A stretch of DNA of 64,000 nt from JAUNBN01 sp036645935 (GTDB lineage Bacteria; Bacillota; Clostridia; Oscillospirales; Ruminococcaceae). Position numbers and translations under genes: made by a program. The DNA lies in contig JAVXNE010000002.1 of assembly GCA_036645935.1 (NCBI GenBank), forward strand, positions 186,001 through 250,000, read 5' to 3'. Shown here one piece after another: positions 18,434-26,429 of the stretch; position 1 is the first letter of the stretch; each line of letters starts with the position of its first letter. A model generated the notes under the pieces. The model was not told the DNA's origin and did not search any database. It worked only from the letters and a program-made list of their open reading frames with translations.

Positions 18434-18460
18434 TTAGCACTCTGTCTTTACGAGTGCTAA
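18434..18460 (-). promoter_or_regulatory. CIRCE operator (HrcA binding site)
   Basis: TTAGCACTC (18434-18442), nine bases, then GAGTGCTAA (18452-18460) is a perfect CIRCE inverted repeat. It lies just downstream of the -10 box at 18465-18470 and 42 bp upstream of the htpG ATG, where bound HrcA would block transcription. Confidence 0.95.
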
Positions 18461-18464
18461 CAAT

Positions 18465-18493
18465 ACTATACATCTCCCGAGACAAAAAATCAA
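18465..18493 (-). promoter_or_regulatory. htpG promoter
   Basis: On the minus strand TTGATT (18493-18488), a 17-bp spacer and TATAGT (18470-18465) form a sigma-A type promoter. It is followed within 5 bp by the CIRCE operator. Confidence 0.8.
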
Positions 18494-18848
18494 GTACCGA
18501 TGGCAAAAAACATCTCAGGCATGGTAATAGACTTTTAAAAACGGCCGCTGAAGTATTTAATTTGTCCTTGCGGCAAAATTGTTCCTGAATGTCAGCACTT
18601 TGTAAGTTACTGTATTATAATCAAAAATACAATTTTTTCGTGTGCTTGCGTGCGCGTCACAACTCCTCAGCGGGTTTTCGGCTTCTCCCGCACGGTTCCG
18701 CGAGCAACTCGCGGAAGTTAGGAAAGATCAGCCGACAAAGCATTCAGGTGGCACTCACACAAAATCATCACTCGAGGCTGCGCAGAGTGCTTTTTCTTGC
18801 ATACGGCTCCGCAGCCTGCTCCTGATTTCACAGGAAATGAGATGCACT
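18494..18848. other. Gene-free stretch upstream of the GNAT remnant
   Basis: No convincing coding frame, RNA or repeat is visible between the htpG promoter and the GNAT remnant. The short ORFs here have no ribosome sites or recognisable protein sequence. Confidence 0.5.
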
Positions 18849-19365
18849 ATGGATTGTGTACTGTCAACCGCAAGGTTAAATTTTCGGAGAATTTCCAAAA
18901 GCGATTTTTTTCAGAGTGCAGCACATATTGCAGGACAGCGAAATCACGTATGCTTGGGAGCGCGCGTTTTCTGAGCGCGAGGTTTCCGAATGGATCGACA
19001 AAAACCTCACGCGTTATGCTGCCGAGGGCTACAGCTATTTTGCCGCTATCGCAAAAAAAGACCGGTGATTTTATCGGGCTGATGGGACCTTTAATAGAGA
19101 ACATAGGTGAAGCGGAGCACATTGGAATCGACTATATCCTCCGCTATTGGCAGATGGGTTTTATGCGGCAGAGGGCGCTCTCGCGTGTATGGAATATGCC
19201 TTTGATAATTTAAACGCCAACAAGGTGATTGCGGAAATCCGGCCTGACAATTTGCCGTCCGAAAAAGTTGCGGAAAAACTCGGTATGCGAATAGAGAGCG
19301 AATTTGTAAAGCACTATAATGTCCTGGATATTGGGCATTTGATTTATAGCCGCTCTAACATGTAA
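18849..19365 (+). pseudogene. GNAT acetyltransferase (RimJ/RimL-like), frameshifted
   Basis: Joined over three frames, this reads MDCVLSTARLNFRRISKSDF, then QHILQDSEITYAWERAFSE, then DFIGLMGPLIENIGEAEHIG, then MEYAFDNLNANKVIAEIRPDN and the C-terminal EKVAEKLGMRIES. That is a RimJ/RimL-type N-acetyltransferase. Frameshifts are needed near 18900-18915, near 19055-19065 and near 19155-19170. The acetyl-CoA site region would lie around the RPDN/SEKVAEKLGM part. The number of breaks argues for a decayed gene. It is isolated between htpG and the epimerase gene. Confidence 0.8.
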
Positions 19366-19425
19366 TGCACATGACACTTTTTTGCGCATTGTGCGGCAGA
19401 CACTCAAATTAATGCAATTAAAGCA

Positions 19426-19456
19426 AATCGCGCCCCGATGATTTCGGGGCGCGATT
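19426..19456. terminator. Bidirectional terminator
   Basis: AATCGCGCCCCGA (19426-19438) and TCGGGGCGCGATT (19444-19456) form a 13-bp stem with a 5-nt loop between the convergent GNAT remnant and epimerase gene. It can serve both strands. Confidence 0.75.
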
Positions 19457-19483
19457 CAGTTAAATATTAGAGGGAAGAGAAAC

Positions 19484-20572
19484 TCAAACACCTGCGTGCG
19501 CCTTGCCGTGGCGGCGCGGTTTTTTGCCTTTGACACCCTTCACTTTGACGCGCGTCGGCCGACCCTCTGCGGAACAGATACGACCCTCTTTTTCCAGCCA
19601 TGCAAAGGTGTCGGAAATCGTCTGCTCAAATGGGCGGACAGTATATCCCAGCTCACGGGTTGCCTTCTCGTGAGAAAAGCTCGCGTTACTCTGCAACGTG
19701 TACATAGAGTAGGTGGTGTAGAGCGGCGGCTGGTGCAGCATTTTGTAGTAGACCTCCGCAAGCGGCGCCGTGAGCTTTGCAAACCACAGCGGCAACATAG
19801 TGTGGATTTTATGCCGTCCGGTGAGGCTGCTGAATAAATTCAACATTTCGGGCACCGAAACATAGCGGTTGGAAAGAATGTAGCATTCGCCGCGACGCCC
19901 GCGCTCAATACATGAGATAATCCCCGACGCGACGTCCCTCACATCGACAAAATCATACCCGCCCTTAACGCCCGCCGTCAGCCCGCCGCTGCTGTAATCA
20001 ACTATCAATTGAGTGATGTATCCGCGTCCGTGATCTCCCGGGCCGCATATTCCCGAGGGATGGACAACCGACGCGTTGAGCTGCCGCTTCGCCGCCGAAA
20101 GCACATAAGCTGTCGCCTCTGCCTTTGTCTTGGCGTATAGACCCACCACGCTGTCAGGGTCAAAATGGTTTGTCTCGCAAATGACCTCCCCCTGAGGTCT
20201 CTCAGAAATGGCATGAACCGTGCTCACGTGAATAAGTTTCTTAACCCTGTGGCTGATGCAGAGATCGATGATATTCTTCGTGCCTCCAACATTTACGTCC
20301 CACACGCGCTGGTCATACTTCGACGCGATGGAAACAATCCCCGCCGCGTGAATCACAACCGCGTCGTCCGCGCCCGTGTCAAAAAAAGCCTCGCAGGAAC
20401 TTTTATCGCGCACGTCGCCTTCAAAAAGCTCAACCGACTCGGGGACATACGCCCGCCCCAAATCGCCCTGCATAATCAGTCCACGTACCCTCTTGCCACC
20501 GGCGACAAGATCCCTTGCTACCTGGCCGCCGAGATACCCTGCAATGCCCGTAATAAGATAAACGATACCCAC
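19484..20572 (-). CDS. NAD(P)-dependent epimerase/dehydratase (extended SDR)
   Basis: The 362-residue protein is an extended SDR. It has an N-terminal Rossmann motif (YLITGIAGYLGGQVARDL), FEGDVRD, VIHAAGIVSI, a serine in LIHVSTVHAIS, and the catalytic YAKTK. Such enzymes act on NDP-sugars or 3-beta-hydroxysteroid-like substrates; the substrate is not evident. The start is GTG at 20572 after a run of eight G that supplies the ribosome site. The last 20 residues are strongly basic (KVKGVKGKKPRRHGK), an unusual tail that may bind nucleic acid or membrane. It is monocistronic, ending at the terminator at 19426-19456. Confidence 0.85.
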   Translation of the reverse strand: MGIVYLITGIAGYLGGQVARDLVAGGKRVRGLIMQGDLGRAYVPESVELFEGDVRDKSSCEAFFDTGADDAVVIHAAGIVSIASKYDQRVWDVNVGGTKNIIDLCISHRVKKLIHVSTVHAISERPQGEVICETNHFDPDSVVGLYAKTKAEATAYVLSAAKRQLNASVVHPSGICGPGDHGRGYITQLIVDYSSGGLTAGVKGGYDFVDVRDVASGIISCIERGRRGECYILSNRYVSVPEMLNLFSSLTGRHKIHTMLPLWFAKLTAPLAEVYYKMLHQPPLYTTYSMYTLQSNASFSHEKATRELGYTVRPFEQTISDTFAWLEKEGRICSAEGRPTRVKVKGVKGKKPRRHGKAHAGV

Positions 20573-20914
20573 AACGACACCCCCCCCTTGTAATTTCTAC
20601 TTTATTGTATATCTTCAGTTGTGTCGCTTCTGTGAATTGGCTGTAAAGTTTGTCTCTTTAATGAAGTTTGTTGTCAATGTTGCCATCTTTTTATGCCGTT
20701 ATATGATTTTTTGCTGAATTTTTCGTGCGTTATTTCCATAACATTCATACACATCTGTTCCGAACCCGTATGGTGACAATCCGTGTGAGCCGTGCGCTCA
20801 CGTGGGGATTCAAGACACATTTTCCGCGATTATGCAATCTTTTATAAGAGAGGATAAGAGATAAATTCGCATGGAATCACGCCCTCGGCAACTTAAAACA
20901 AACCTTCCCTACAG
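20573..20914. other. Gene-free stretch left of the tandem repeat
   Basis: No coding frame, RNA gene or strong hairpin is visible between the epimerase start and the repeat. It should hold the epimerase promoter on the minus strand, but I cannot place it with confidence. Confidence 0.4.
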
Positions 20915-21002
20915 GTCTTGCCTTTGTCTTGCCTTTGTCTTGCCTTTGTCTTGCCTTTGTCTTGCCTTTGTCTTGCCTTTGTCTTGCCTTTGTCTTGCCT
21001 TT
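20915..21002 (+). repeat. 11-bp perfect tandem repeat abutting an assembly gap
   Basis: The unit GTCTTGCCTTT is repeated eight times without a mismatch (8 x 11 = 88 bp) and runs directly into the N gap. After the gap the sequence resumes with GTCTTGC, in phase with the unit, so the array continues across the gap and its true length is unknown. It is intergenic; the ORFs predicted through it are artefacts of an 11-bp period. Confidence 0.95.
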
Positions 21003-21102
21003 NNNNNNNNNNNNNNNNNNNNNNNNNNNNNNNNNNNNNNNNNNNNNNNNNNNNNNNNNNNNNNNNNNNNNNNNNNNNNNNNNNNNNNNNNNNNNNNNNN
21101 NN
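21003..21102. other. Assembly gap (100 N)
   Basis: One hundred undetermined bases, a conventional scaffold gap length. It lies inside the 11-bp repeat, which probably caused the assembly break. From the gap to 21299 I see no gene. Confidence 0.99.
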
Positions 21103-21299
21103 GTCTTGCGCATCTGCACTTGAAAAATCTGCACTACGGCTCTTGGCAGCCGGCAACACCGCGCAATTGCCATCCTTGAGCTATTTCATTCGGCGCAGTT
21201 TGTGTTCATCGCCATTTTGTCAACAAGCATGTGCTTTTTTTAAAAGCAAAACAGGATCGCCGCGTTGCCGGGAAATGCAGCTTTTTTAAGATAAAAAAT

Positions 21300-21353
21300 A
21301 AAACGGGATTTTCGTTTCGTCCAGTTTTCACCGCGAAATCGAAATCCCGTTTT
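21300..21353 (-). terminator. Terminator of typA
   Basis: On the minus strand AAAACGGGATTT pairs with AAATCCCGTTTT (outer arms 21342-21353 and 21300-21311), with further pairing inside and a T-rich tail (TTTTATTTTTTATC). It lies about 80 bp downstream of the typA stop. Confidence 0.8.
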
Positions 21354-21431
21354 AAAATAACACAGTATGTGGCGGCGCGTTTCATCTCAATCTTGAGCCG
21401 CCCATCCATGCTGTTCAGCTGTTCAACGCCG

Positions 21432-23270
21432 TTATGCTTCGGAAATTCCCGCTTTTTTCTGGGATATTCCCTTTGCTCTCAGCGAATGAGAAAGTTCGCG
21501 TTTGCGCATGCGGAGGCTTTCCGGTGTAACTTCAAGCAGTTCGTCATTGCTCAAAAACTCTATGCACTGCTCGAGCGACATCCTGCGCGGCGTCACCAAA
21601 CGCAGCGCGTCATCCGTGCCCGAAGCACGCATGTTCGTCACGTGTTTTTTCTTACAGACGTTGACGACAATATCCTCGTTTTTGGGAGACGCCCCAACTA
21701 TCATCCCTGCATAAACCTTTTCGCCAGGGCTGATAAAGAGAACTCCGCGCTCCTGAGCGTTGTAAAGTCCGTAACCCACAGCTTCACCCGTTTCAAAGGA
21801 GACAAGCGCGCCGCTCTGACGCCTTTGTATATCACCTTTGCAGGGTGAGAACCCGTCGAAAACCGCGTTCATGATTCCCTCGCCGCGGGTATCTGTCAAA
21901 AACTCGCTGCGGTAGCCAAACAGTCCGCGCGACGGTATGCGAAATTCCAGTTTCATGCGGCTGCCTTGAGGATTCATGGACACAAGCTCTCCCTTGCGGG
22001 AACCGAGCTTTTCCATAACCGCGCCCACCGCGTCGGGCGGCACGTCGGCGACCAATCTCTCGTACGGCTCGCATTTAACCCCGTCGATCGTGTGGTAAAG
22101 CACTCCCGGTGCTCCCACCTGAAACTCAAATCCCTCGCGCCTCATCGTCTCGATCAATATCGAGAGGTGCATCTCACCGCGACCCAAAACACGAAACTCA
22201 TCGGTCTTTCCTGTGTTTTCGACAATCAGCGAAACGTCGCGCAGCAGCTCGCGAAACAGCCGCTCTCCCAGCTGACGGGAGGTCACAAACTTGCCCTCAC
22301 GCCCTGCAAATGGACTGTCGTTTACTGCAAACAGCATCTCAACTGTCGGCTCGCTTATCTTGGCAAATGGCAGCGGTTTAACTTCTGCGGGCGAGCACAC
22401 CGTGTTGCCTATATTCACGTCTTCTATTCCGGAAAACGCGACGACATCGCCGACTCGCGCGCGCTCAACACTCACGCGCCGCACATCATCGAACTCGAAC
22501 ATAGCGGTTATCTTCGCTCTCTTTTGCAATGCCGCGTTGTGGAAATCGCACACAACAATTTCCTGATTGACGCTCATGGACCCGCGGGTTATCCGCCCGA
22601 TTGCCTCACGCCCGACGTATTCGTTGTAGTCAATAGACGAGACCAGCATGGACAGTGGGCCGTTTTCATCACCCTCAGGCGGCTTTATATAATTGACAAT
22701 GGTGTCGAATAGCGGGGCGAGATTTTCGCCCTTCTGATGTGGGGAATAGCTCGCCGTGCCGTCGCGCCCCGAGCAGAATATCATCGGGGAGTCGAGCTGC
22801 TCATCGCTGGCGCCGAGATCCATCAGCAGTTCAAGCACCTCATCGATGACTTCGTTTATCCGCGCGTCCGGTCGGTCAATCTTGTTCACCACGACGATCA
22901 GCATAAGACCCAATGCCAGCGCGTGCTCGAGCACAAATCTCGTCTGCGGCATCGGACCCTCCGCGGCGTCGACAAGCAACAGAACGCCATCGACCATCTT
23001 GAGCACCCTTTCGACTTCTCCGCCGAAATCAGCATGCCCGGGCGTGTCCACAATATTGATTTTTACGTCTTTATAACGGCAGGCGGTATTCTTCGCGAGT
23101 ATGGTTATCCCGCGTTCGCGCTCGAGATCGCCGCTGTCCATAACGCGATCGACCACAGCTTGATGTTCTCTGAATGCCCCGCTCTGTTTGAGCATTTCGT
23201 CGACGAGCGTTGTCTTGCCGTGGTCAACGTGGGCGATAATAGCAATGTTCCTTAAATCTTCTCTTATCAA
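21432..23270 (-). CDS. typA: Translational GTPase TypA/BipA
   Basis: The protein shows the G1 motif AHVDHGKTTLVDEML, G2 RERGITI, G3 DTPGHADFGGEV and G4 NKIDRPDAR, followed by the EF-G-like beta-barrel, domains III and V, and the TypA-specific C-terminus. It binds ribosomes and helps assembly and stress adaptation. I chose the TTG at 23270 (MIREDLRNIAII, 612 residues, normal family length). AAGGA lies about 10 nt before it, while in-frame upstream starts add unrelated residues and lack a ribosome site. It is monocistronic. A short hairpin and T-run sit immediately before the ribosome site. Confidence 0.95.
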   Translation of the reverse strand: MIREDLRNIAIIAHVDHGKTTLVDEMLKQSGAFREHQAVVDRVMDSGDLERERGITILAKNTACRYKDVKINIVDTPGHADFGGEVERVLKMVDGVLLLVDAAEGPMPQTRFVLEHALALGLMLIVVVNKIDRPDARINEVIDEVLELLMDLGASDEQLDSPMIFCSGRDGTASYSPHQKGENLAPLFDTIVNYIKPPEGDENGPLSMLVSSIDYNEYVGREAIGRITRGSMSVNQEIVVCDFHNAALQKRAKITAMFEFDDVRRVSVERARVGDVVAFSGIEDVNIGNTVCSPAEVKPLPFAKISEPTVEMLFAVNDSPFAGREGKFVTSRQLGERLFRELLRDVSLIVENTGKTDEFRVLGRGEMHLSILIETMRREGFEFQVGAPGVLYHTIDGVKCEPYERLVADVPPDAVGAVMEKLGSRKGELVSMNPQGSRMKLEFRIPSRGLFGYRSEFLTDTRGEGIMNAVFDGFSPCKGDIQRRQSGALVSFETGEAVGYGLYNAQERGVLFISPGEKVYAGMIVGASPKNEDIVVNVCKKKHVTNMRASGTDDALRLVTPRRMSLEQCIEFLSNDELLEVTPESLRMRKRELSHSLRAKGISQKKAGISEA

Positions 23271-23288
23271 ATTATCCGCATCCTTCAC

Positions 23289-23309
23289 AAAAAAAACGCC
23301 TCTGGCGTT
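23289..23309 (-). terminator. Short GC hairpin with T-run in the typA leader
   Basis: On the minus strand AACGCC, loop AGA, GGCGTT and a run of eight T (shared with the stem end) form an intrinsic-terminator-like element. It lies only about 20 nt before the typA start and about 10 nt after the predicted transcript start. It may stabilise the 5' end or attenuate longer upstream transcripts. Confidence 0.55.
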
Positions 23310-23325
23310 CGATTTTTCCTTTGCA

Positions 23326-23353
23326 AGTATAGCATAAACGACGAAATTAGCAA
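23326..23353 (-). promoter_or_regulatory. Probable typA promoter
   Basis: TTGCTA (23353-23348), a 16-bp spacer and TATACT (23331-23326) on the minus strand, about 56 bp before the typA start. The spacer is one base short of optimal. Confidence 0.5.
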
Positions 23354-23448
23354 TAGGAAGTTGTATATTTTGATGCACGCACCGCGCGAAGCCCATAGTG
23401 ACGTCCCTCATTTCTCGTTGAGGGCTTATTTTTTATTCTTTGACCGTC

Positions 23449-23483
23449 AAACCTCGACAATAATGCAGTTATTGTCGAGGTTT
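23449..23483. terminator. 15-bp perfect hairpin in the typA/glutamate synthase spacer
   Basis: AAACCTCGACAATAA (23449-23463) pairs perfectly with TTATTGTCGAGGTTT (23469-23483) over a 5-nt loop. A smaller hairpin, CCCTCA/TGAGGG, with a T-rich tail lies at 23405-23424. No gene ends here, so these may be remnants, insulators or regulatory RNA. The rest of 23354-23799 has no gene. Confidence 0.5.
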
Positions 23484-23514
23484 TGTATAACAATTAGTAG
23501 TTTTTTGTGCTTCA

Positions 23515-23543
23515 TTGACGATTTGTTTATTGTGTTGTACTTT
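23515..23543 (+). promoter_or_regulatory. Possible promoter for the glutamate synthase genes
   Basis: TTGACG (23515-23520), a 17-bp spacer and TACTTT (23538-23543). The -35 is good and the -10 weak. It would give a leader of about 250 nt before the first gene. Confidence 0.4.
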
Positions 23544-23799
23544 TCTTGATAGCCCTGTCGCCATTGCGTCGAGAGACACATATACTGTAAAGCGCACAAT
23601 GCCGTCGCATATAACTCTGCAATATTTTATCTTCCCCACCTGCACGCGTTATCCGCCGATTCTCTGCGTGTGTTATCAGCTGCGTGAGATTGTAAATTCT
23701 TTTAAAAAATAAGCACAGACATGCGCAAAATTCTCACAATGGCAGTGCGCTGTCTGCATTGCACACCAATAATATCCGCTCGGAAAGGAAGGTCAGCGC

Positions 23800-24915
23800 A
23801 TGTTTCAAAACCACGCAGGCACACCGCTTGAGGGCGAAGTTCGCATTTCATCCGGATGTGCAATTGCGGCAATTTTTCGCCGGGATGGCTCAGTTGAGAG
23901 CGGCCGCAGGATAGTGGACTCAATATCGGCGCTGCGCGAGCGCTCCAACGGCCTCGGCGGCGGCTTTGCCGCATATGGAATTTACCCGCACTGCTCCGAA
24001 TTGTACGCTCTGCACGTCTTCTGTGACGGCGAGAGCGCACGCACTGATTTTGAAAGTATACTTCGAACAGACTTTACGATTGAACTTGCGGAGCCGATTC
24101 CGACCGTCAAATGCGCGGCGATAAGCAAACGTCCGCTGACAAGACGTTATTTTGTGCTGCCGCGACCCGACAGGCTTGCGGAGAGCGGTCTTGACGAGGA
24201 ATCCTTTGTCGTGCGGTTCGTAATCGGTGAAAACGCCGAGACCAACGGCATCTTGATTTTCTCTTGCGGCAAAAACATGGGGGTATTCAAAGCCGAGGGT
24301 TATCCCGAAGATGTAGGCGAATTCTATGATCTTGAAAGATACAGCGGCTACTGCTGGACAGCACACGGACGTTACCCGACCAATACCCCCGGCTGGTGGG
24401 GCGGCGCGCATCCGTTTTCGCTGCTCGGTCTCTCGGTCGTCCATAACGGCGAGATATCGTCCTACGAAGTCAACCGACATTGTGTTGAAAGCCGCGGATA
24501 TCACTGCGCCCTGCTGACCGACACCGAGGTCATCACTTACATATTTGATTTTCTCACTCGTCGCACGGGTCTGTCGCTGCGAGAGGCATCAGGAGTTATT
24601 GCCGCTCCGTTTTGGAGCGAACTCGAAGCGCTTCCCGAGCCCGAGCGCTCGCGAGCCCGATATCTGCGATACGCCTTCCCCGGTCTTCTGATCAATGGCC
24701 CATTCTCAATAATTGTTGGTTTTGACGGCGGGCTGATGCTGCTTTCCGACCGTCTTAAACTGCGCTCGACCGTGTATGCCGAACAGGCTGGCGTGTTTTA
24801 TGCCGCAAGCGAGGAATGCGCCATTCGCGCCATCGCGCCCTCTGTCGGCAATATCCGTGCTCCCCGCGCGGGAGATGCAATTATCACAACTTTGAACGGG
24901 AGCGTGAATCCATGA
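23800..24915 (+). CDS. Glutamate synthase, glutamine amidotransferase subunit (GltB1-like)
   Basis: The 371-residue protein is a class II glutamine amidotransferase of the glutamate synthase type. The nucleophile is Cys20 in ISSGCAIAAIF, which would be exposed after removal of a short propeptide. Other conserved parts are WTAHGRYPTNTPGWWGGAHPF, VVHNGEISSYEVNRH and LLTDTEVITYIFDFL. It would hydrolyse glutamine and pass ammonia to the synthase subunit. The gene is separate, as in archaeal-type split glutamate synthases, instead of fused in a 1500-residue GltB. AAGGAAGG lies before the ATG. Its stop overlaps the next start (ATGA), so the two are translationally coupled. Confidence 0.9.
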   Translation: MFQNHAGTPLEGEVRISSGCAIAAIFRRDGSVESGRRIVDSISALRERSNGLGGGFAAYGIYPHCSELYALHVFCDGESARTDFESILRTDFTIELAEPIPTVKCAAISKRPLTRRYFVLPRPDRLAESGLDEESFVVRFVIGENAETNGILIFSCGKNMGVFKAEGYPEDVGEFYDLERYSGYCWTAHGRYPTNTPGWWGGAHPFSLLGLSVVHNGEISSYEVNRHCVESRGYHCALLTDTEVITYIFDFLTRRTGLSLREASGVIAAPFWSELEALPEPERSRARYLRYAFPGLLINGPFSIIVGFDGGLMLLSDRLKLRSTVYAEQAGVFYAASEECAIRAIAPSVGNIRAPRAGDAIITTLNGSVNP

Positions 24916-26420
24916 ACCCTGCCGATTTTGAATACCCTCGCTTTGAGATTATACGCGACAATCGGCGCTGCATACTCTGCCGTCTGTGCGTAAGCGAGTG
25001 CTCCAACGGCGCTCATATTTATGACGAGTGCTCCAAAACACTCTTTGCCGATAGCGCAAAGTGTGTCAACTGCGCCCGCTGCGCCTGTATCTGCCCCACC
25101 AGGGCAATCACGATAAAGCGCGGAACCGGTGCGGTGAATGACAATGCCAGCTGGACGTCGTTTGAACTGAGGGCTGCCGTCAGACAAGCTGCGACAGGTG
25201 GCGTTCTGCTCTCTTCATGCGGAAGCGTGTCACAAGTTCCCGTTTATTTTGACCGTCTGCTTCTCAATGCAGCTCAGGTCACGAATCCTTCAATAGATCC
25301 TCTTCGTGAGCCGATGGAGACCCGCGTGCGTTTAGGCACACGCCCGAGTGCCATCGCGCGCGACGATACAGGTGAGCTTGTTGACAATCTCACTCCCGGA
25401 ATTATTCTCGAAACCCCGATCATGTTCGGCGCGATGTCATACGGCGCTATCAGCTATAACGCCCACGAGAGCCTCGCACGAGCCGCGCAGAAGCTTGGAA
25501 TATGCTATAACACCGGCGAGGGCGGACTTCACGAGAAGCTTCGCAGGTATGGGGCAAACACGATTGTTCAGGTCGCGTCGGGTCGTTTCGGCGTCAGCCC
25601 CGACTATCTTGACGCGGGTGTCGCGATAGAAATCAAAATGGGACAGGGTGCGAAACCCGGAATCGGGGGGCACCTGCCTGGGTCTAAGATAGTCGGCGAT
25701 GTCGCGAAAACCCGCATGGTGCCTGAAGGCTCAGACGCCGTGTCACCCGCACCTCACCACGACATTTATTCCATCGAGGATCTGCGGCAGCTCGTGTTCT
25801 CTCTAAAAGAGGCAACGCGATATGAAAAACCGGTTATCGTGAAGATAGCCGCAGTGCACAATGCATCTGCCGTGGCGTGCGGCATCGCGCGCTCGGGAGC
25901 CGACATAATCGCGCTTGACGGTTTTAGGGGGGGCACCGGGGCCGCGCCGGCGAGAATTCGCGACAACGTTGGAATCCCGCTCGAGCTCGCGCTCGCTGCG
26001 TGCGATTCTCGCTTGCGCTCGGAAGGTCTGCGCGAGCGCGTCAGCCTTGTCGCAGGGGGATCGATACGCTCGTCGGCCGACGTTGTAAAGGCAATAGCTC
26101 TCGGGGCGGACGCCTGCTATATCGGGACAGCGGCTCTGCTCGCTCTGGGCTGTCATCTCTGCCGCTCGTGCCACACTGGACGGTGCAACTGGGGAATTGC
26201 GACCCAGAACCCCGTGCTCACCGCACGTCTTAACCCGGACGAAGGGGCACGGAGGCTGTGCAATCTCGTGCATGCGTGGACAAACGAGCTGCGCGAGATG
26301 CTCGGAGGCATGGGACTGAATTCAGTTGAATCCCTATGCGGAAACCGATCAATGCTGCGCGGTGTGGGGCTTGGCGAGCGCGAGCTTGAAATTCTCGGCG
26401 TGCAACACGCCGGGCAGTGA
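24912..26420 (+). CDS. Glutamate synthase, FMN-binding subunit with ferredoxin domain (GltB2-like)
   Basis: The start at 24912 overlaps the upstream stop by 4 bp. The first 75 residues hold two 4Fe-4S motifs (CILCRLCVSEC and CVNCARCACICP). The FMN/2-oxoglutarate barrel of glutamate synthase follows: IMFGAMSYGAISYNAHESLA, GEGGLHEKL, GQGAKPGIGGHLPG, ISPAPHHDIYSIEDL-like VSPAPHHDIYSIEDL, DGFRGGTGAAP and a late cysteine cluster CHLCRSCHTGRCNWGIATQ. The latter resembles the 3Fe-4S site. It would make glutamate from 2-oxoglutarate and ammonia, with electrons entering through the ferredoxin domain. The 502-residue length fits archaeal-type enzymes. No NADPH-dependent GltD follows, so ferredoxin is the likely donor. 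Confidence 0.9.
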   Translation: MNPADFEYPRFEIIRDNRRCILCRLCVSECSNGAHIYDECSKTLFADSAKCVNCARCACICPTRAITIKRGTGAVNDNASWTSFELRAAVRQAATGGVLLSSCGSVSQVPVYFDRLLLNAAQVTNPSIDPLREPMETRVRLGTRPSAIARDDTGELVDNLTPGIILETPIMFGAMSYGAISYNAHESLARAAQKLGICYNTGEGGLHEKLRRYGANTIVQVASGRFGVSPDYLDAGVAIEIKMGQGAKPGIGGHLPGSKIVGDVAKTRMVPEGSDAVSPAPHHDIYSIEDLRQLVFSLKEATRYEKPVIVKIAAVHNASAVACGIARSGADIIALDGFRGGTGAAPARIRDNVGIPLELALAACDSRLRSEGLRERVSLVAGGSIRSSADVVKAIALGADACYIGTAALLALGCHLCRSCHTGRCNWGIATQNPVLTARLNPDEGARRLCNLVHAWTNELREMLGGMGLNSVESLCGNRSMLRGVGLGERELEILGVQHAGQ

Positions 26421-26429
26421 GGTGTCTAA

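Noticed and set aside
20915..21002. A CRISPR array
   Set aside because: The units are only 11 bp with no spacers; it is a simple tandem repeat. No cas genes are present in the window.
20871..21289. Several open frames through the 11-bp repeat and the N gap
   Set aside because: They arise from an 11-bp period that cycles through all frames and from translating N; they are not genes.
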